A stretch of DNA of 51,856 bases from Acidimicrobiaceae bacterium (GTDB taxonomy: Bacteria > Actinomycetota > Acidimicrobiia > Acidimicrobiales > RAAP-2): contig PNAT01000033.1 of NCBI GenBank assembly GCA_003169675.1, forward strand, positions 2,230-54,085. Reading direction: 5' to 3'. Shown piece after piece: positions 30,103 through 38,685 of the stretch. The position numbers were made by a program, and so were the translations under genes. The notes below the pieces were generated by a model. The model was given only the letters and a program-made list of their open reading frames with translations, did no database searches and was not told where the DNA came from. Numbering within the stretch: the stretch's first letter is position 1; each line of letters begins with the position of its first letter.

Positions 30103-30999
30103 TCAGGCCAAGCCGACGGGTACCGGTAGGCCACCCTGGACGACGGGGTTGATGAGTTCCCCGATGCCCTCGATGGCGACGCGCACAACATCACCCTCAG
30201 CCAGGAATTTGGGTGGGGTGAAGCCAGCTCCGACCCCGGCAGGGGTCCCGGTGGCGATGATGGTGCCCGGCTCGAGTGGGAAGGCCGTCGTGAGGTACTC
30301 GATCATGGCGCCGCAGTCGAAGATCAGGTCGGCCGTGGTCGAATCCTGCCGCAATTCGTCGTTGACCCAGGTGCGGATGGCAAGGTCGCTGGTGAGGCCC
30401 AGCTCGTCAACGGTCACCATCTCGGGACCGCATGGGGCATGGGAGTCGAACGACTTTCCCATGGTGAAGGTCGGCGTCCTCAGCTGCCAATCGCGGGCGC
30501 TCACGTCATTGACGATGGTAAAACCGGCGACCACTTCCATGGCCCGAGCCACTGGCACGTGTTGGCACCTGGGGCCGATGATCATCGCCAGCTCGCCTTC
30601 GTAGTCGACCATGGATGAGACGGAGGGCAACACGATGGGATCGCCCGGGCCGGCGATCGACGTCCGTTGCTTGTTGAACCAGTACTGGTACTGGGGTGGT
30701 TCCCGCCCCATTTCGGCCACGTGGGCCCGGTAGTTCATGCCGATGGCGAGGATGTTGGGAGGGTCGGGGACGGGGGCGTGACGCTTCACCATGTCCAAGG
30801 GATGGCGAGCGGCCCTCCCCAACGGCGCGGCGCGCACGCGCTCCATGGCATCCGGACCGAGAGCGAGCAAGGCCGGCATTGAGCTGGGAAGGCCGGTCGC
30901 GGGGTCACTCAGGTCGAGGACCTCATCCCCGACAATGAGGCCCGGGCGCACCGTCCCGGCCGAAGCATCCGAGGGGACGGAAAAAGTGGCCAGCCGCAT
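30103..30999 (-). CDS. fumarylacetoacetate hydrolase family protein
   Basis: 298 residues. AIGMNYRAHVAEMG near residue 78, WFNKQRTSIAGPGDPIVLP, VDYEGELAMIIG (Glu metal ligands) and VAGFTIVNDVSARDWQ are the FAH C-terminal-domain signatures. GKSFDSHAPCGPEMV and TGTPAGVGAGFTPPKFLAEGDVV complete it. Members hydrolyse or decarboxylate beta-diketo acids or 2-hydroxyhepta-dienedioate-like compounds with Mg2+. I chose the ATG at 30999 with AAGGGAGAT upstream; the frame continues to 31059 without similarity. It follows a small unknown ORF by 16 nt and probably shares its transcript. Confidence 0.9.
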   Translation of the reverse strand: MRLATFSVPSDASAGTVRPGLIVGDEVLDLSDPATGLPSSMPALLALGPDAMERVRAAPLGRAARHPLDMVKRHAPVPDPPNILAIGMNYRAHVAEMGREPPQYQYWFNKQRTSIAGPGDPIVLPSVSSMVDYEGELAMIIGPRCQHVPVARAMEVVAGFTIVNDVSARDWQLRTPTFTMGKSFDSHAPCGPEMVTVDELGLTSDLAIRTWVNDELRQDSTTADLIFDCGAMIEYLTTAFPLEPGTIIATGTPAGVGAGFTPPKFLAEGDVVRVAIEGIGELINPVVQGGLPVPVGLA

Positions 31000-31015
31000 C
31001 GCATCTCCCTTTCGC

Positions 31016-31270
31016 TCAGCCGAGTCGGGCCTTGATCGCAGCCCAGTGGTGTGCGTCACGGTGGACGGAGAGGGCGCCGATCATTTCACTGACTCCTATG
31101 AGGATGTCCGCATTGTGAACCCGGCCCCACCTCTGCCCCATCTTGGAAGTGTGGGTATGGAGTTCCTCCTCGGTGATCGTACCGCCGGATTGAGCGAGGA
31201 GTTGCAACGTCCCCGGGGAGTCCGGCGGGCCCTGGCCACCTTGAGACGCCCCTCTCGCCAACGTGTCCAC
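31016..31270 (-). CDS. small unknown protein
   Basis: 84 residues from a GTG at 31270; the frame is open further to about 31366 with no ATG. I do not recognise a family. A short LQLLAQSGGTITEEEL segment resembles the SHOCT pattern, and the tail HNADILIGVSEMIGALSVHRDAHHWAAIKARLG (broken here) looks like real amphipathic helices. The stop is 16 nt upstream of the FAH-family start on the same strand. It could be a genuine small gene or the remnant of a longer one. The rest of this interval (31271-31511) shows no convincing gene. Confidence 0.4.
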   Translation of the reverse strand: MDTLARGASQGGQGPPDSPGTLQLLAQSGGTITEEELHTHTSKMGQRWGRVHNADILIGVSEMIGALSVHRDAHHWAAIKARLG

Positions 31271-31511
31271 CGAGGTGGCCGTGACCCGGTCTGCACTGGC
31301 CCCGAAGGCTGACGCCAGCCATGCAGGCCCGCACCGATGGCCGGGTCCAGCCAGGTGTGGGCTTCAGGCGGCGGACGAGGGGGGAATTCATCATCTCTTC
31401 ATTGGCACCGTCACCGGCCGGCATTGCAGGCACCGGCATTTCACTTCAGACTGAACCCGTACCAGAATGCCCCCATGGCACGAGCCAACCCCGGAAGACG
31501 AGGAGAACGAG

Positions 31512-32936
31512 ATGCAGAAGCGTACTGCCGCTGAAGTAGTCCGGCTGGCCGCGGATGAAGGGATAGAAATCGTCGATCTGAGATTCTGCGACCTCCCCGG
31601 CCTGATGCAGCACTTCTCTGTTCCTGTCCACGCGCTGACCGAGGATTCCTTCGAGGAAGGCTTCGGATTCGACGGCTCGTCCATCCGTGGATTCCAGGCT
31701 ATTGAGGAGTCGGACATGATTCTGCTCCCTGATCCGGACACGGTAGTCATCGACGAATTCCGGGAGCACAAGACGCTCAACTTGAACTGCTTCATCCACG
31801 ATCCGGTCACCTTGGAGAGCTACAGCAGGGATCCTCGTCACGTCGCGTTGAAGGCCGAGCGCCACCTGCAGTCCACCGGAATTGCGGACACGGCGTACTT
31901 TGGTCCGGAGGCGGAGTTCTTCATCTTCGACGACGTCCGGTTCTCCCAGGATCAGCACTCCGCGTTCTACCAGGTCGATTCCGTGGAGGGAATCTGGAAC
32001 TCGGCGCGTGACGAAAAGCCCAACCTCGGCTACAAGCCGCGCTACAAGGAGGGGTACTTCCCGGTTCCCCCCATGGACCACTTTCAGGACCTGCGTTCGG
32101 AGATGATCCTCTCCATGGAAAGGCTGGGGATTGAGATTGAGGTCCAGCACCACGAGGTGGGCACGGCCGGTCAGGCCGAGATCGACATGCGCTTCGACAC
32201 CCTGCTCTCCATGGCTGACAAGTTGATGCTCTACAAGTACGTGGTCAAGAGCGTGGCCTTCAAGGCCGGCTACACGGCGACCTTCATGCCAAAGCCGCTG
32301 TTCCAGGACAATGGCTCCGGCATGCACGTGCACCAGTCATTGTGGAATGGCAGTGAGCCCCTCTTCTATTCCGAAACCGGGTACGGCGGGCTCTCGGACA
32401 TTGGCCGCTGGTACGTCGGGGGCACCCTCGCCCATGCCAGAGCGATACTCGCCTTCGCCGCGCCAACCACCAATTCCTACCGGCGGTTGGTGCCCGGCTA
32501 CGAGGCACCGGTGAATCTCGTGTACTCGCAGCGGAATCGCTCGGCGGCCTGCCGCATTCCCCTCTACTCCAAGAGCCCGAAGGCCAAGCGCATTGAGTTC
32601 CGGTGCCCCGATCCCTCCTGCAATCCGTACCTGGCCTTCTCCGCCATGCTGATGGCCGGCCTGGACGGGGTGGCCAAGCACACCGAGCCTCCGGAGCCGG
32701 TCGAGAAAGACCTCTTCGAAATGCCGGCAGAGGAATTGGCGAAGATCGGGCAGGTCCCGGGTTCGCTCGAGGAGGCGCTGCAGGCGCTGGAGGAGGATCA
32801 GGCGTTCCTCCTCGAGGGTGGTGTATTCACGGACGATCTGATCCAGACGTGGATCGACTACAAGCGATTGAACGAGATCGACGCCGTGCGCCTGCGCCCC
32901 CACCCATGGGAGTTCATGCTCTACTACGACATGTGA
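31512..32936 (+). CDS. glnA: glutamine synthetase, type I
   Basis: 474 residues, typical GSI length. It forms glutamine from glutamate, ammonia and ATP as a dodecamer. The beta-Grasp latch region [12 protein letters not shown], metal ligands in [34 protein letters not shown] (ammonia/glutamate flap nearby) and [10 protein letters not shown] are all present. The adenylylation loop, KNLYDLPPE in E. coli and KDLYELP in mycobacteria, reads [10 protein letters not shown] here: the modified Tyr is Phe402 (codon TTC at 32715-32717). Covalent control by GlnE therefore looks impossible for this copy. I chose the ATG at 31512 (GGAGAACGAG upstream) over 31467. An additional GlnA elsewhere in the genome is possible. 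Confidence 0.95.
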   Translation: MQKRTAAEVVRLAADEGIEIVDLRFCDLPGLMQHFSVPVHALTEDSFEEGFGFDGSSIRGFQAIEESDMILLPDPDTVVIDEFREHKTLNLNCFIHDPVTLESYSRDPRHVALKAERHLQSTGIADTAYFGPEAEFFIFDDVRFSQDQHSAFYQVDSVEGIWNSARDEKPNLGYKPRYKEGYFPVPPMDHFQDLRSEMILSMERLGIEIEVQHHEVGTAGQAEIDMRFDTLLSMADKLMLYKYVVKSVAFKAGYTATFMPKPLFQDNGSGMHVHQSLWNGSEPLFYSETGYGGLSDIGRWYVGGTLAHARAILAFAAPTTNSYRRLVPGYEAPVNLVYSQRNRSAACRIPLYSKSPKAKRIEFRCPDPSCNPYLAFSAMLMAGLDGVAKHTEPPEPVEKDLFEMPAEELAKIGQVPGSLEEALQALEEDQAFLLEGGVFTDDLIQTWIDYKRLNEIDAVRLRPHPWEFMLYYDM

Positions 32937-33125
32937 CCCTCCGGGAGTGCCGTCTCCCCCAGCCCCACCCAAGGCAACGCGAGCCTGAGCCCCTCGTGTG
33001 CGGGGTCGAAGCCCGATGACTCGCAGAACCGATGTGCCCCGGCGCGGACACCATCGGAAATGAGTTGGACCCGCTAGCAACCGAGGTCGCGCGCCTGGTC
33101 GACGCACCGGTGGCCACCGAGACAC
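32924..33125 (-). pseudogene. decayed GNAT acetyltransferase fragment with in-frame TAG
   Basis: Read on the minus strand, the region encodes VDQARDLGC, then TAG (33076-33074), then RVQLISDGVRAGAHRFCESSGF and HEGLRLAL. This aligns without gaps to the C-terminus of the intact GNAT at 37.7 kb (IDRARDLGCYRVQLTSNEARQDAHRFYLALGF...). The stop replaces that protein's Tyr (TAC to TAG). The N-terminal half of the domain is missing: upstream sequence is the end of the C69 dipeptidase gene. The fragment runs into the 3' end of glnA. It is therefore a 5'-truncated, nonsense-mutated paralogue. Confidence 0.75.
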
Positions 33126-33132
33126 TGGCCGA

Positions 33133-34344
33133 TCACTTGATGCAGGACCGCAGGGCGTGGAGGGCGCGCCAGCCCCATGACTGCCCCACGACACCCCAAC
33201 GGTCCGGCCGCTCCAGCACGTCGCCGGCCTCTTCCCACAGCTCGTCCTCGACCGGGTCCAGTCGGTCCCTGATGGCCGGCAGGGCCTCGGGATCCGCCTC
33301 CACCACCCGGCGCAGCGCGTCGGCCGCCCGCCACAGGTCCTCGCCCGAGAGCTCGAGGGGGACGAACGGAGGAGGGCCGGCAACCGAGCGGGGAAACGCC
33401 GGCACGTACACGCTGACACACGGGCTGCTCGGGGCCACAAAGGTGAGCAGTGGTGCACCTCCGGCGATCTCGGTGGGCAGCACGGCGATGAAGGAGGCGG
33501 CAGTCACGCTCAGGTCACGCACGTGCATACACACGCTGATGCCGCTGAAATCCGGGCCCAACTCGGCCGGCGGTGGGTCGGCCGGGCCCGCACTACCGGG
33601 CGCGCCCCATGGGCCGTGCCCGTGGTCACGCAGGTGGGCGGCTGTGGCGGCGGGGGTCAGGCCGCCGAGTGGATGGGAGCCCAGGAAGCGGCGGCTGGCC
33701 GCCAGGCGGACATCGGCATAGCCCGTGTGCTCTGTGTGGTCGCGGTAGCGATCGAAGTCGTCACCACCCCCGAGGCTGTCCGAGGCGCGCGTCCACTCCG
33801 TGGTGAGCGTGTGTCGATTGGAGATGGCGGTGCCGTCGGGAAAGGGGGCGGCGGCGTAGTCGGTGCCGGACGTATCCAAGATGATGGCGTGGGCCGGGTC
33901 GGCGATCAGGAACGAGGAGTCGTAGGCCTCGTGGTGCGCCGCGTCGGCGATACCACCCTGGCCACACGTGGTCAGCAGCTCGGTCATGACGTCCAGCGCC
34001 TCGAGCGCGGTTCGGGCGCGTTCAAGACCGAGGCGCACCAGGTCCATGCCGATGAGGGCCGGCTTGGCGGCGCCGGCGTCATGGATGGTGCCTACCCGCT
34101 CATTGCCGATGGCGACGCCGTGCTCATTGACGCCATGCTCGGCGCCCCAGAGCCAGGTGGGGCAGGAGAGGAAGGTGGCGTGCGCTCCCGTATCACCGAT
34201 GGAGAGGTACTGCGTGCGCAGCGTGCAGCCAGCGGAGGCGCGCCGGGCGAACGGCATGGCGACCTGCACCTCGCCTGGCGGGCGGTCTGAATTCTTGGCG
34301 AACACCATGCCACCGGAACCGGATCCGCACAGGGTGTCGCACAT
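33133..34344 (-). CDS. C69-family dipeptidase (secernin-like)
   Basis: 403 residues. The protein starts MCDTLCGSGSGGMVFAKNSDRPPGEVQ. Cys2 would be the N-terminal nucleophile of an Ntn hydrolase after Met removal, and the K-N-S-D-R-P motif is the C69/secernin signature. WGAEHGVNEHGVAIGNERV follows as the second conserved block, and ISNRHTLTTEW as the third. The substrate (dipeptides or acyl amides) is unknown. It lacks a signal peptide. The ATG follows TACACT by exactly 6 nt, implying a leaderless mRNA, and the gene is divergent from the P450 with 35 nt between starts. Confidence 0.85.
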   Translation of the reverse strand: MCDTLCGSGSGGMVFAKNSDRPPGEVQVAMPFARRASAGCTLRTQYLSIGDTGAHATFLSCPTWLWGAEHGVNEHGVAIGNERVGTIHDAGAAKPALIGMDLVRLGLERARTALEALDVMTELLTTCGQGGIADAAHHEAYDSSFLIADPAHAIILDTSGTDYAAAPFPDGTAISNRHTLTTEWTRASDSLGGGDDFDRYRDHTEHTGYADVRLAASRRFLGSHPLGGLTPAATAAHLRDHGHGPWGAPGSAGPADPPPAELGPDFSGISVCMHVRDLSVTAASFIAVLPTEIAGGAPLLTFVAPSSPCVSVYVPAFPRSVAGPPPFVPLELSGEDLWRAADALRRVVEADPEALPAIRDRLDPVEDELWEEAGDVLERPDRWGVVGQSWGWRALHALRSCIK

Positions 34345-34379
34345 GGTCGAAGTGTACGGACCCTGGCTAGGGTGAGGCG
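34345..34379. promoter_or_regulatory. overlapping divergent leaderless promoters (C69 and P450)
   Basis: The entire 35-nt gap holds two -10 elements, each exactly 6 nt before its start codon: TACACT on the minus strand (34356-34351) for the C69 gene, and TAGGGT on the plus strand (34368-34373) for the P450 gene. The -35 region of each must lie over or inside the other's promoter and gene, so simultaneous transcription should interfere. Confidence 0.55.
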
Positions 34380-35669
34380 GTGGAACCTCGCACCGTGCTC
34401 AAAGTCGATGAGATCAATTTGTCCGAAATGGAGTTCTGGGCCCGTCCCTGGGACGAGCGCGAGGGCGCCTTCCGGACGCTGCGCCGGGAGCGGCCGATGG
34501 CTTTCTTCGAAGAGCCCGAAGTGCCCGAGTCGATGGCCTTTCTCTTTCCCAAGGGCCCGGGATACCGCGCGCTGACCCGGCACGCCCACATTTCAGAAGC
34601 CAGCCGGCATCCCGAGATCTACCAGTCCGGTGGCGGCGCCACCAGCATCATCGACATGCCCGAAGAGATGCTGGATTTCTTCGGCTCCATGATCAACATG
34701 GACAATCCCCGGCACGCCCGCCTGCGCCGGATCGTCTCGGCCGCCTTCAACCCGCGCATGATCAAGAGCATCGAGGACCGCATCGAGTTCGTGGCCAACG
34801 ATGTGATCAACCGGGTCGCTCACGAGGGTGGCTGCGACTTCGTAGTCGAAGTGGCGGCCCGGCTCCCGCTCGAGATCATCTGCGACATGATGGGCATCGC
34901 CGCGGCCGACTACGACACCGTCTTCAACGCCTCCAACGTCATCTTGAGCAGCGGCGACACCGAGTACGTGCCCGAGGGTGCCGATCCCATGCTGGCCTTC
35001 ATGACGGCGGCCCAGACGCTCAACCTCCTCATGACCGATCTGGCCGCCTTCCGGACGGGCAACCCGACCGAGGACGTGACCTCGGCGCTGATCAACACCA
35101 ACATTGACGGGGAAGCGTTGACCTCGGCCGAAGTGGCGGCCTTCTTCATCCTCCTGGTCGTGGCCGGGAACGAGACCACCCGCAACGCCATCAGCCACGG
35201 GTTGCTGGCCCTGACCGAGCACCCCGATCAGCGAGCGCTCTGGCAGGCGGATCCGGCCGGAATTGCGGCCACCGGCGTCGACGAGATCGTGCGCTGGGGC
35301 ACCCCCGTGATCTGGATGCGCCGAACGGTGGCGTCCGACACCGTGCTGGGTGACGAGGCGCTCCACCAGGGCGACAAGGTGATCCTGTACTACAACTCGG
35401 CCAACCGGGACGAGGACGTCTTCGAGGACCCCTACCGATTCGACGTGCGGCGCAGCCCTAACCCGCATATCGGCTTCGGTGCCGCCGGGCCGCACTTCTG
35501 CCTGGGCGCACACCTGGCCCGCCAGGAGATCGACGTGATGTTCCGCCAGCTCTTCGAGCGCCTGCCCGACATTGCGAGCGTCGGAGAGCCCGACCGCCTG
35601 CTCTCTCCCTTCATCAACGGGATCAAGCACCTCGACTGCTCCTTCACCCCGGTGGCCGTCGCACGCTGA
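34380..35669 (+). CDS. cytochrome P450
   Basis: 429 residues from a GTG. It has complete P450 landmarks: C-helix region INMDNPRHARLRRIVSAAFNPRM, I-helix oxygen-activation motif VVAGNETTRNA, K-helix EIVR, and the haem loop IGFGAAGPHFCLGAHLARQE with the thiolate Cys. The pattern is closest to the actinobacterial CYP124/125/142 clade that oxidises sterol side chains and branched lipids, but substrate cannot be proven. Redox partners are not adjacent. An acyl-CoA dehydrogenase, acyl-CoA synthetase and enoyl-CoA hydratase elsewhere in the window would suit lipid catabolism. Confidence 0.93.
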   Translation: MEPRTVLKVDEINLSEMEFWARPWDEREGAFRTLRRERPMAFFEEPEVPESMAFLFPKGPGYRALTRHAHISEASRHPEIYQSGGGATSIIDMPEEMLDFFGSMINMDNPRHARLRRIVSAAFNPRMIKSIEDRIEFVANDVINRVAHEGGCDFVVEVAARLPLEIICDMMGIAAADYDTVFNASNVILSSGDTEYVPEGADPMLAFMTAAQTLNLLMTDLAAFRTGNPTEDVTSALINTNIDGEALTSAEVAAFFILLVVAGNETTRNAISHGLLALTEHPDQRALWQADPAGIAATGVDEIVRWGTPVIWMRRTVASDTVLGDEALHQGDKVILYYNSANRDEDVFEDPYRFDVRRSPNPHIGFGAAGPHFCLGAHLARQEIDVMFRQLFERLPDIASVGEPDRLLSPFINGIKHLDCSFTPVAVAR

Positions 35670-35704
35670 AGCTCTGGCGGAGCCTGCTCGGGCGGCTCGA
35701 TAAC

Positions 35705-36613
35705 TTGCAGCGCTCGACGGTGCCCACATCTGTCGTCGTCGGCGTGATAAAGAAGTACGGCGACGATCGCGGTGGCTCGCTGGCCGCGCTCATCACCTTC
35801 TACGGATTCCTGTCTGTCTTCCCCCTGCTCCTGCTCTTGATCACTGTTGCCGGGCTGGTCGTCGGCCCCAACTCTCACGCCGAAAACCAGATCGTCCATT
35901 CGGCCCTCTCCGAGTTCCCCATCATCGGTACCAACTTGAAGGACAGCATTCGGGCCCTGCACCGGGCCACTCCCCTTGCCTTCATCGTGAGTGCATTGGG
36001 ACTTTTCTGGGGGTCCTTGGGGGTGACCAACCACATCCAACGAGCCAGCGAGACGGTGTGGGGCATCCCCCGCCACCAGGAGGCCGCCCTCCTCCGACGC
36101 GTCCAGCGCAGCCTGATGTTGCTGGGCACCATCAGTGCGGTGGTGGTGGGGAGCACGGTGCTGACCGGGATCTCGACCATCGGGGGTGGCAAGCTCAGCG
36201 CCTATCCGGCCGCCTACTGGACGTATACCTTGGCTGGCGCCGCCATGGTGAACCTGGCGGCGTACCTGCTGGCCCTGCACATCCTGGCGCCGGACGGGAC
36301 GAGGTGGCGGAGCTTGCTCCCGGGCACGCTCGTGGGCGGTCTCGGGTGGACGGCGCTCGAGACACTGGGGGGCGTTCTGGTCAGCCACGCCCTGCGGCAC
36401 ACCTCCGCGCTCTACGGGTTCTTCGCCACGGTGCTCGGTCTGGTGTTCTGGCTCTCGCTCGGATCACAGCTCTTCGTCTACGCCAGCGAGTTCAACGTCG
36501 TGCTGGCCCGGCACCTGTGGCCACGCCATCTTGACGAACCGCCGCCTGTCCATGGGGATCACGCGGAGGTGCCGGCTGACCAGGCCGCGGATCAGGTGGC
36601 GGCGAACTCGTGA
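35705..36613 (+). CDS. YihY/virulence factor BrkB family membrane protein
   Basis: 302 residues with about six membrane helices. GGSLAALITFYGFLSVFPLLLLL near residue 25, LGLFWGSLGVTNHIQRASETVWGI and the C-terminal ALYGFFATVLGLVFWLSLGSQLFVYASEFNVVLAR (broken here) match YihY/BrkB, a family of unknown function formerly mislabelled RNase BN. The only start in frame near the similarity is TTG at 35705; no ATG or GTG is available before the P450 stop. The 3' end overlaps the converging AhpD-like gene by 22 nt. Confidence 0.85.
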   Translation: MQRSTVPTSVVVGVIKKYGDDRGGSLAALITFYGFLSVFPLLLLLITVAGLVVGPNSHAENQIVHSALSEFPIIGTNLKDSIRALHRATPLAFIVSALGLFWGSLGVTNHIQRASETVWGIPRHQEAALLRRVQRSLMLLGTISAVVVGSTVLTGISTIGGGKLSAYPAAYWTYTLAGAAMVNLAAYLLALHILAPDGTRWRSLLPGTLVGGLGWTALETLGGVLVSHALRHTSALYGFFATVLGLVFWLSLGSQLFVYASEFNVVLARHLWPRHLDEPPPVHGDHAEVPADQAADQVAANS

Positions 36614-36933
36614 AAGGCCGCCAGAGCCCGCGGTCCCCACACGGTGCCCGGTCCCCCGTTCATTGAGATGGCCACGCCGATCATCTCGGCGACCTCTGCG
36701 GTCGTGGCGCCCCGGCGGGCGGCGCCGCGGGCGTGGGCGGCAATGCAACCGTCGCACTCCCGGGTGATGGCGATGGACAGGGCGATGAGCTCCTTCATCT
36801 TCATGGAGAGCACCCCCTCGGCCATCGCCGCCGTGCGGAGGGCGTTGTAGCCGGCCAGGACATCGGGGATGTCCTGGTCCAACTCGCGGTACGGCGCTCG
36901 AAGGTCGTCTTGCACTTGGTGAAAATGTTCCAT
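36592..36933 (-). CDS. carboxymuconolactone decarboxylase/AhpD-like protein
   Basis: 113 residues from the ATG at 36933 (another ATG at 36948). The core KMKELIALSIAITRECDGCIAAHARGAARRGATTAEVAEMIGVAISMNGG (broken here) contains the E-C-x-x-C-x-x-x-H of AhpD-type peroxidases/alkylhydroperoxidases, with a redox-active Cys pair. It probably detoxifies peroxides or acts as a small thiol reductase. The stop overlaps the end of the YihY gene on the opposite strand. Confidence 0.88.
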   Translation of the reverse strand: MEHFHQVQDDLRAPYRELDQDIPDVLAGYNALRTAAMAEGVLSMKMKELIALSIAITRECDGCIAAHARGAARRGATTAEVAEMIGVAISMNGGPGTVWGPRALAAFHEFAAT

Positions 36934-36975
36934 GGTGCATGGTGGCACGCCCGCCAGGGCCGGGGCGGCGGTGAT

Positions 36976-37584
36976 TCAGCTGCCTCCCCGCGGTCCGCTG
37001 GTGCGCACCTCGTCCACCGCCGCCATGGCGGCGCGGAGCTCTTGGATCCAGTCCGCCTCGTGTTGGGCCACCAGGCGGACACACCACGCCAGGGCCTCGC
37101 TCCGGCTGCGGGCCACGCCGGCGTCAATCAACGTATCGAGCAGGCGGCGGTCCCCCATCCGGAGCCTGGTCATGACCGGCACGCCAGCCGTGGTGAAGAG
37201 GAGGCGGGACCCTCCGCACACCGCCCCCCATGAGACTGTGCGGCCGAATGCGGGCTGGGCCTCCTCGGCCACGCGCATCCGGGCGCCCCGGCTCTCCTCG
37301 CGAAAGCCGCCGATGCGCGCCTGCTCGGCCACGCGCACCTCGTCCTCACCCGCCCCGTCGGGCAGCTGCGGCGAGGGGAGGATGCCGACGATCTGGATCT
37401 CGTCGCCATCGATCTCGATGGAAGCCGTCCCTTCGAACCAGCCGTCGGGGATCCTCCCGGCGAACCAGGCGGCGATCAAGCGCTCCTGCTCAGGTCCGGA
37501 CCGTGGCGTGGCGTTGGACCGGCGGCGGCCACCACGGTGGGCGCTCCGGTCCGAGTCGGGGGTGTCTTTCTGCTCTGTGCTCAT
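36976..37584 (-). CDS. unknown protein with C-terminal RHH-like segment
   Basis: 202 residues. I do not recognise a named family. The N-terminal 40 residues are charged and probably disordered. The middle has a beta-rich WFAGRIPDGWFEGTASIEIDGDEIQIVGILP segment (broken here). The C-terminus RRLLDTLIDAGVARSRSEALAWCVRLVAQHEADWIQELRAAM (broken) resembles a ribbon-helix-helix-like 'ARSRSEAL' pattern seen in conserved actinobacterial proteins. It is soluble. A TAATCT hexamer (minus strand 37597-37592) lies 7 nt before the ATG, next to two TGTAAT copies 8 bp apart that could be an operator. Confidence 0.7.
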   Translation of the reverse strand: MSTEQKDTPDSDRSAHRGGRRRSNATPRSGPEQERLIAAWFAGRIPDGWFEGTASIEIDGDEIQIVGILPSPQLPDGAGEDEVRVAEQARIGGFREESRGARMRVAEEAQPAFGRTVSWGAVCGGSRLLFTTAGVPVMTRLRMGDRRLLDTLIDAGVARSRSEALAWCVRLVAQHEADWIQELRAAMAAVDEVRTSGPRGGS

Positions 37585-37591
37585 AGTTACG

Positions 37592-37607
37592 AGATTACAT
37601 CATTACA
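37592..37607 (-). promoter_or_regulatory. AT-rich promoter with repeated TGTAAT
   Basis: On the minus strand TGTAAT occurs twice, at 37607-37602 and 37599-37594, and TAATCT (37597-37592) serves as a TANNNT -10 seven nucleotides before the ATG. The repeat could bind the gene's own product if its C-terminal RHH-like segment binds DNA. Confidence 0.35.
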
Positions 37608-37690
37608 GATCTGGTGTCCATGGCTGTGACCTGGATGTTTGGCTGCCGTGGTATTCCACGACGAAGACAGGTCCCGCCGCGGCATCCTCC

Positions 37691-38161
37691 TCACTCCAGG
37701 GTCAGCTTGAATCCTCTGTGGGACGGAGCGAAACCCAAGGCCAGGTAGAACCGGTGTGCGTCCTGGCGAGCTTCATTTGAGGTGAGTTGGACCCGGTAAC
37801 AGCCAAGGTCACGGGCGCGATCAATGGCGGACCGCATGAGCACGCCCCCGATGCCCCGGCCGCGGTGATCGGGGTGGACGTGCACGGACTCGATCTCGGC
37901 GCAGCGCCCTCCCCTGGACTGGAAGTGGCGGAACACGATGAGCTGGCAGACCCCGACTACCTGACCACGGAGATCGGCCACCAGCACCTCTCCGGGAGCA
38001 GTCTCGATGTCGCGCAGGGCGGCGCGGTAGGGGGCGAGGTCGGTCGGGTCTTCCTTGCCGGCGACCAGGGACCCATGGACCAGGAGCTCCACGACGAGGC
38101 CGATGTCATCCTCGGTGGCCGCACGGATGGCCAGGTCTCCGATGGGCGCTGCTGACGTCAT
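37691..38161 (-). CDS. GNAT family N-acetyltransferase
   Basis: 156 residues. IRAATEDDIGLVVELL opens the fold; VVGVCQLIVFRHFQSRGGRCAEIESVHVHPDHRGRGIGGVLMRSAIDRARDLGCYRVQLTSN (broken here) contains the acetyl-CoA loop R-G-R-G-I-G. The last part, AHRFYLALGFAPSHRGFKLTL, is the usual terminal strand-helix. The acceptor is unknown. Its ATG overlaps the stop of the DinB gene (ATGA). A decayed paralogue lies at 33 kb. Confidence 0.9.
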   Translation of the reverse strand: MTSAAPIGDLAIRAATEDDIGLVVELLVHGSLVAGKEDPTDLAPYRAALRDIETAPGEVLVADLRGQVVGVCQLIVFRHFQSRGGRCAEIESVHVHPDHRGRGIGGVLMRSAIDRARDLGCYRVQLTSNEARQDAHRFYLALGFAPSHRGFKLTLE

Positions 38162-38661
38162 CCGGCGCCCAGGATCCGATCGATGTCGGCCAGATGATGG
38201 GTCATCTCATGCAGGGTGTGGTGCCCCACCCACTCGATGTCACGGCGTGTGGGTTCGGGAAAGCCGTAGATCAGGGGTCGATCCCATTGCTCGCCCTCCA
38301 ACCCGGAGAAGGCGTGCGCCGCCAGGGCGGTGGCCATGACGAGTTGAGCCGCCACCGCTGCTGTCGGCTGTTGGTTGTACCGGTCGAAGCCGACCCGCTG
38401 CTCGCGGTACATGGGCTTGAAGGACGGCTCGTCCTCGACCAAGGCCACAAACAGCCTGTCCCGCTGCATGAGCAGGACGTCGCGCACGTGGCAGGCGTAT
38501 TCCAGCGGCGACCATTCTTCAAACTGGCGCCGTGCCGTGAGGCGCTCTGGTGGGCCACTCAGGCGCGCCGCCAGTTCCCTGCCGTAGGTCTCCATGGCGG
38601 GGGCGATCTCCTGGCGGGGCAGCGCCCCATAGGTGAATCCACATTCGGCGCACGCACTCAT
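38158..38661 (-). CDS. DinB-family protein
   Basis: 167 residues. It has a DinB four-helix bundle: ATG start, CAECGFTYG Cys pair at the N-terminus, EWSPLEYACHVRDVLLMQRDRL with the first metal His, and WVGHHTLHEMTHHLADIDRIL with the last His pair. Bacterial DinB-like proteins bind divalent metal and often use mycothiol or bacillithiol. The N-terminal Cys pair (C-x-x-C) is an extra feature that may bind zinc. It is translationally coupled to the GNAT gene. Confidence 0.85.
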   Translation of the reverse strand: MSACAECGFTYGALPRQEIAPAMETYGRELAARLSGPPERLTARRQFEEWSPLEYACHVRDVLLMQRDRLFVALVEDEPSFKPMYREQRVGFDRYNQQPTAAVAAQLVMATALAAHAFSGLEGEQWDRPLIYGFPEPTRRDIEWVGHHTLHEMTHHLADIDRILGAG

Positions 38662-38685
38662 GACCTCATATGTTGGCCCAACTGG

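Noticed and set aside
32940-32960. terminator after glnA (GGGAG/CTCCC)
   Set aside because: It is a five-base stem without a U-tract, overlapping the GNAT remnant; too weak to call.
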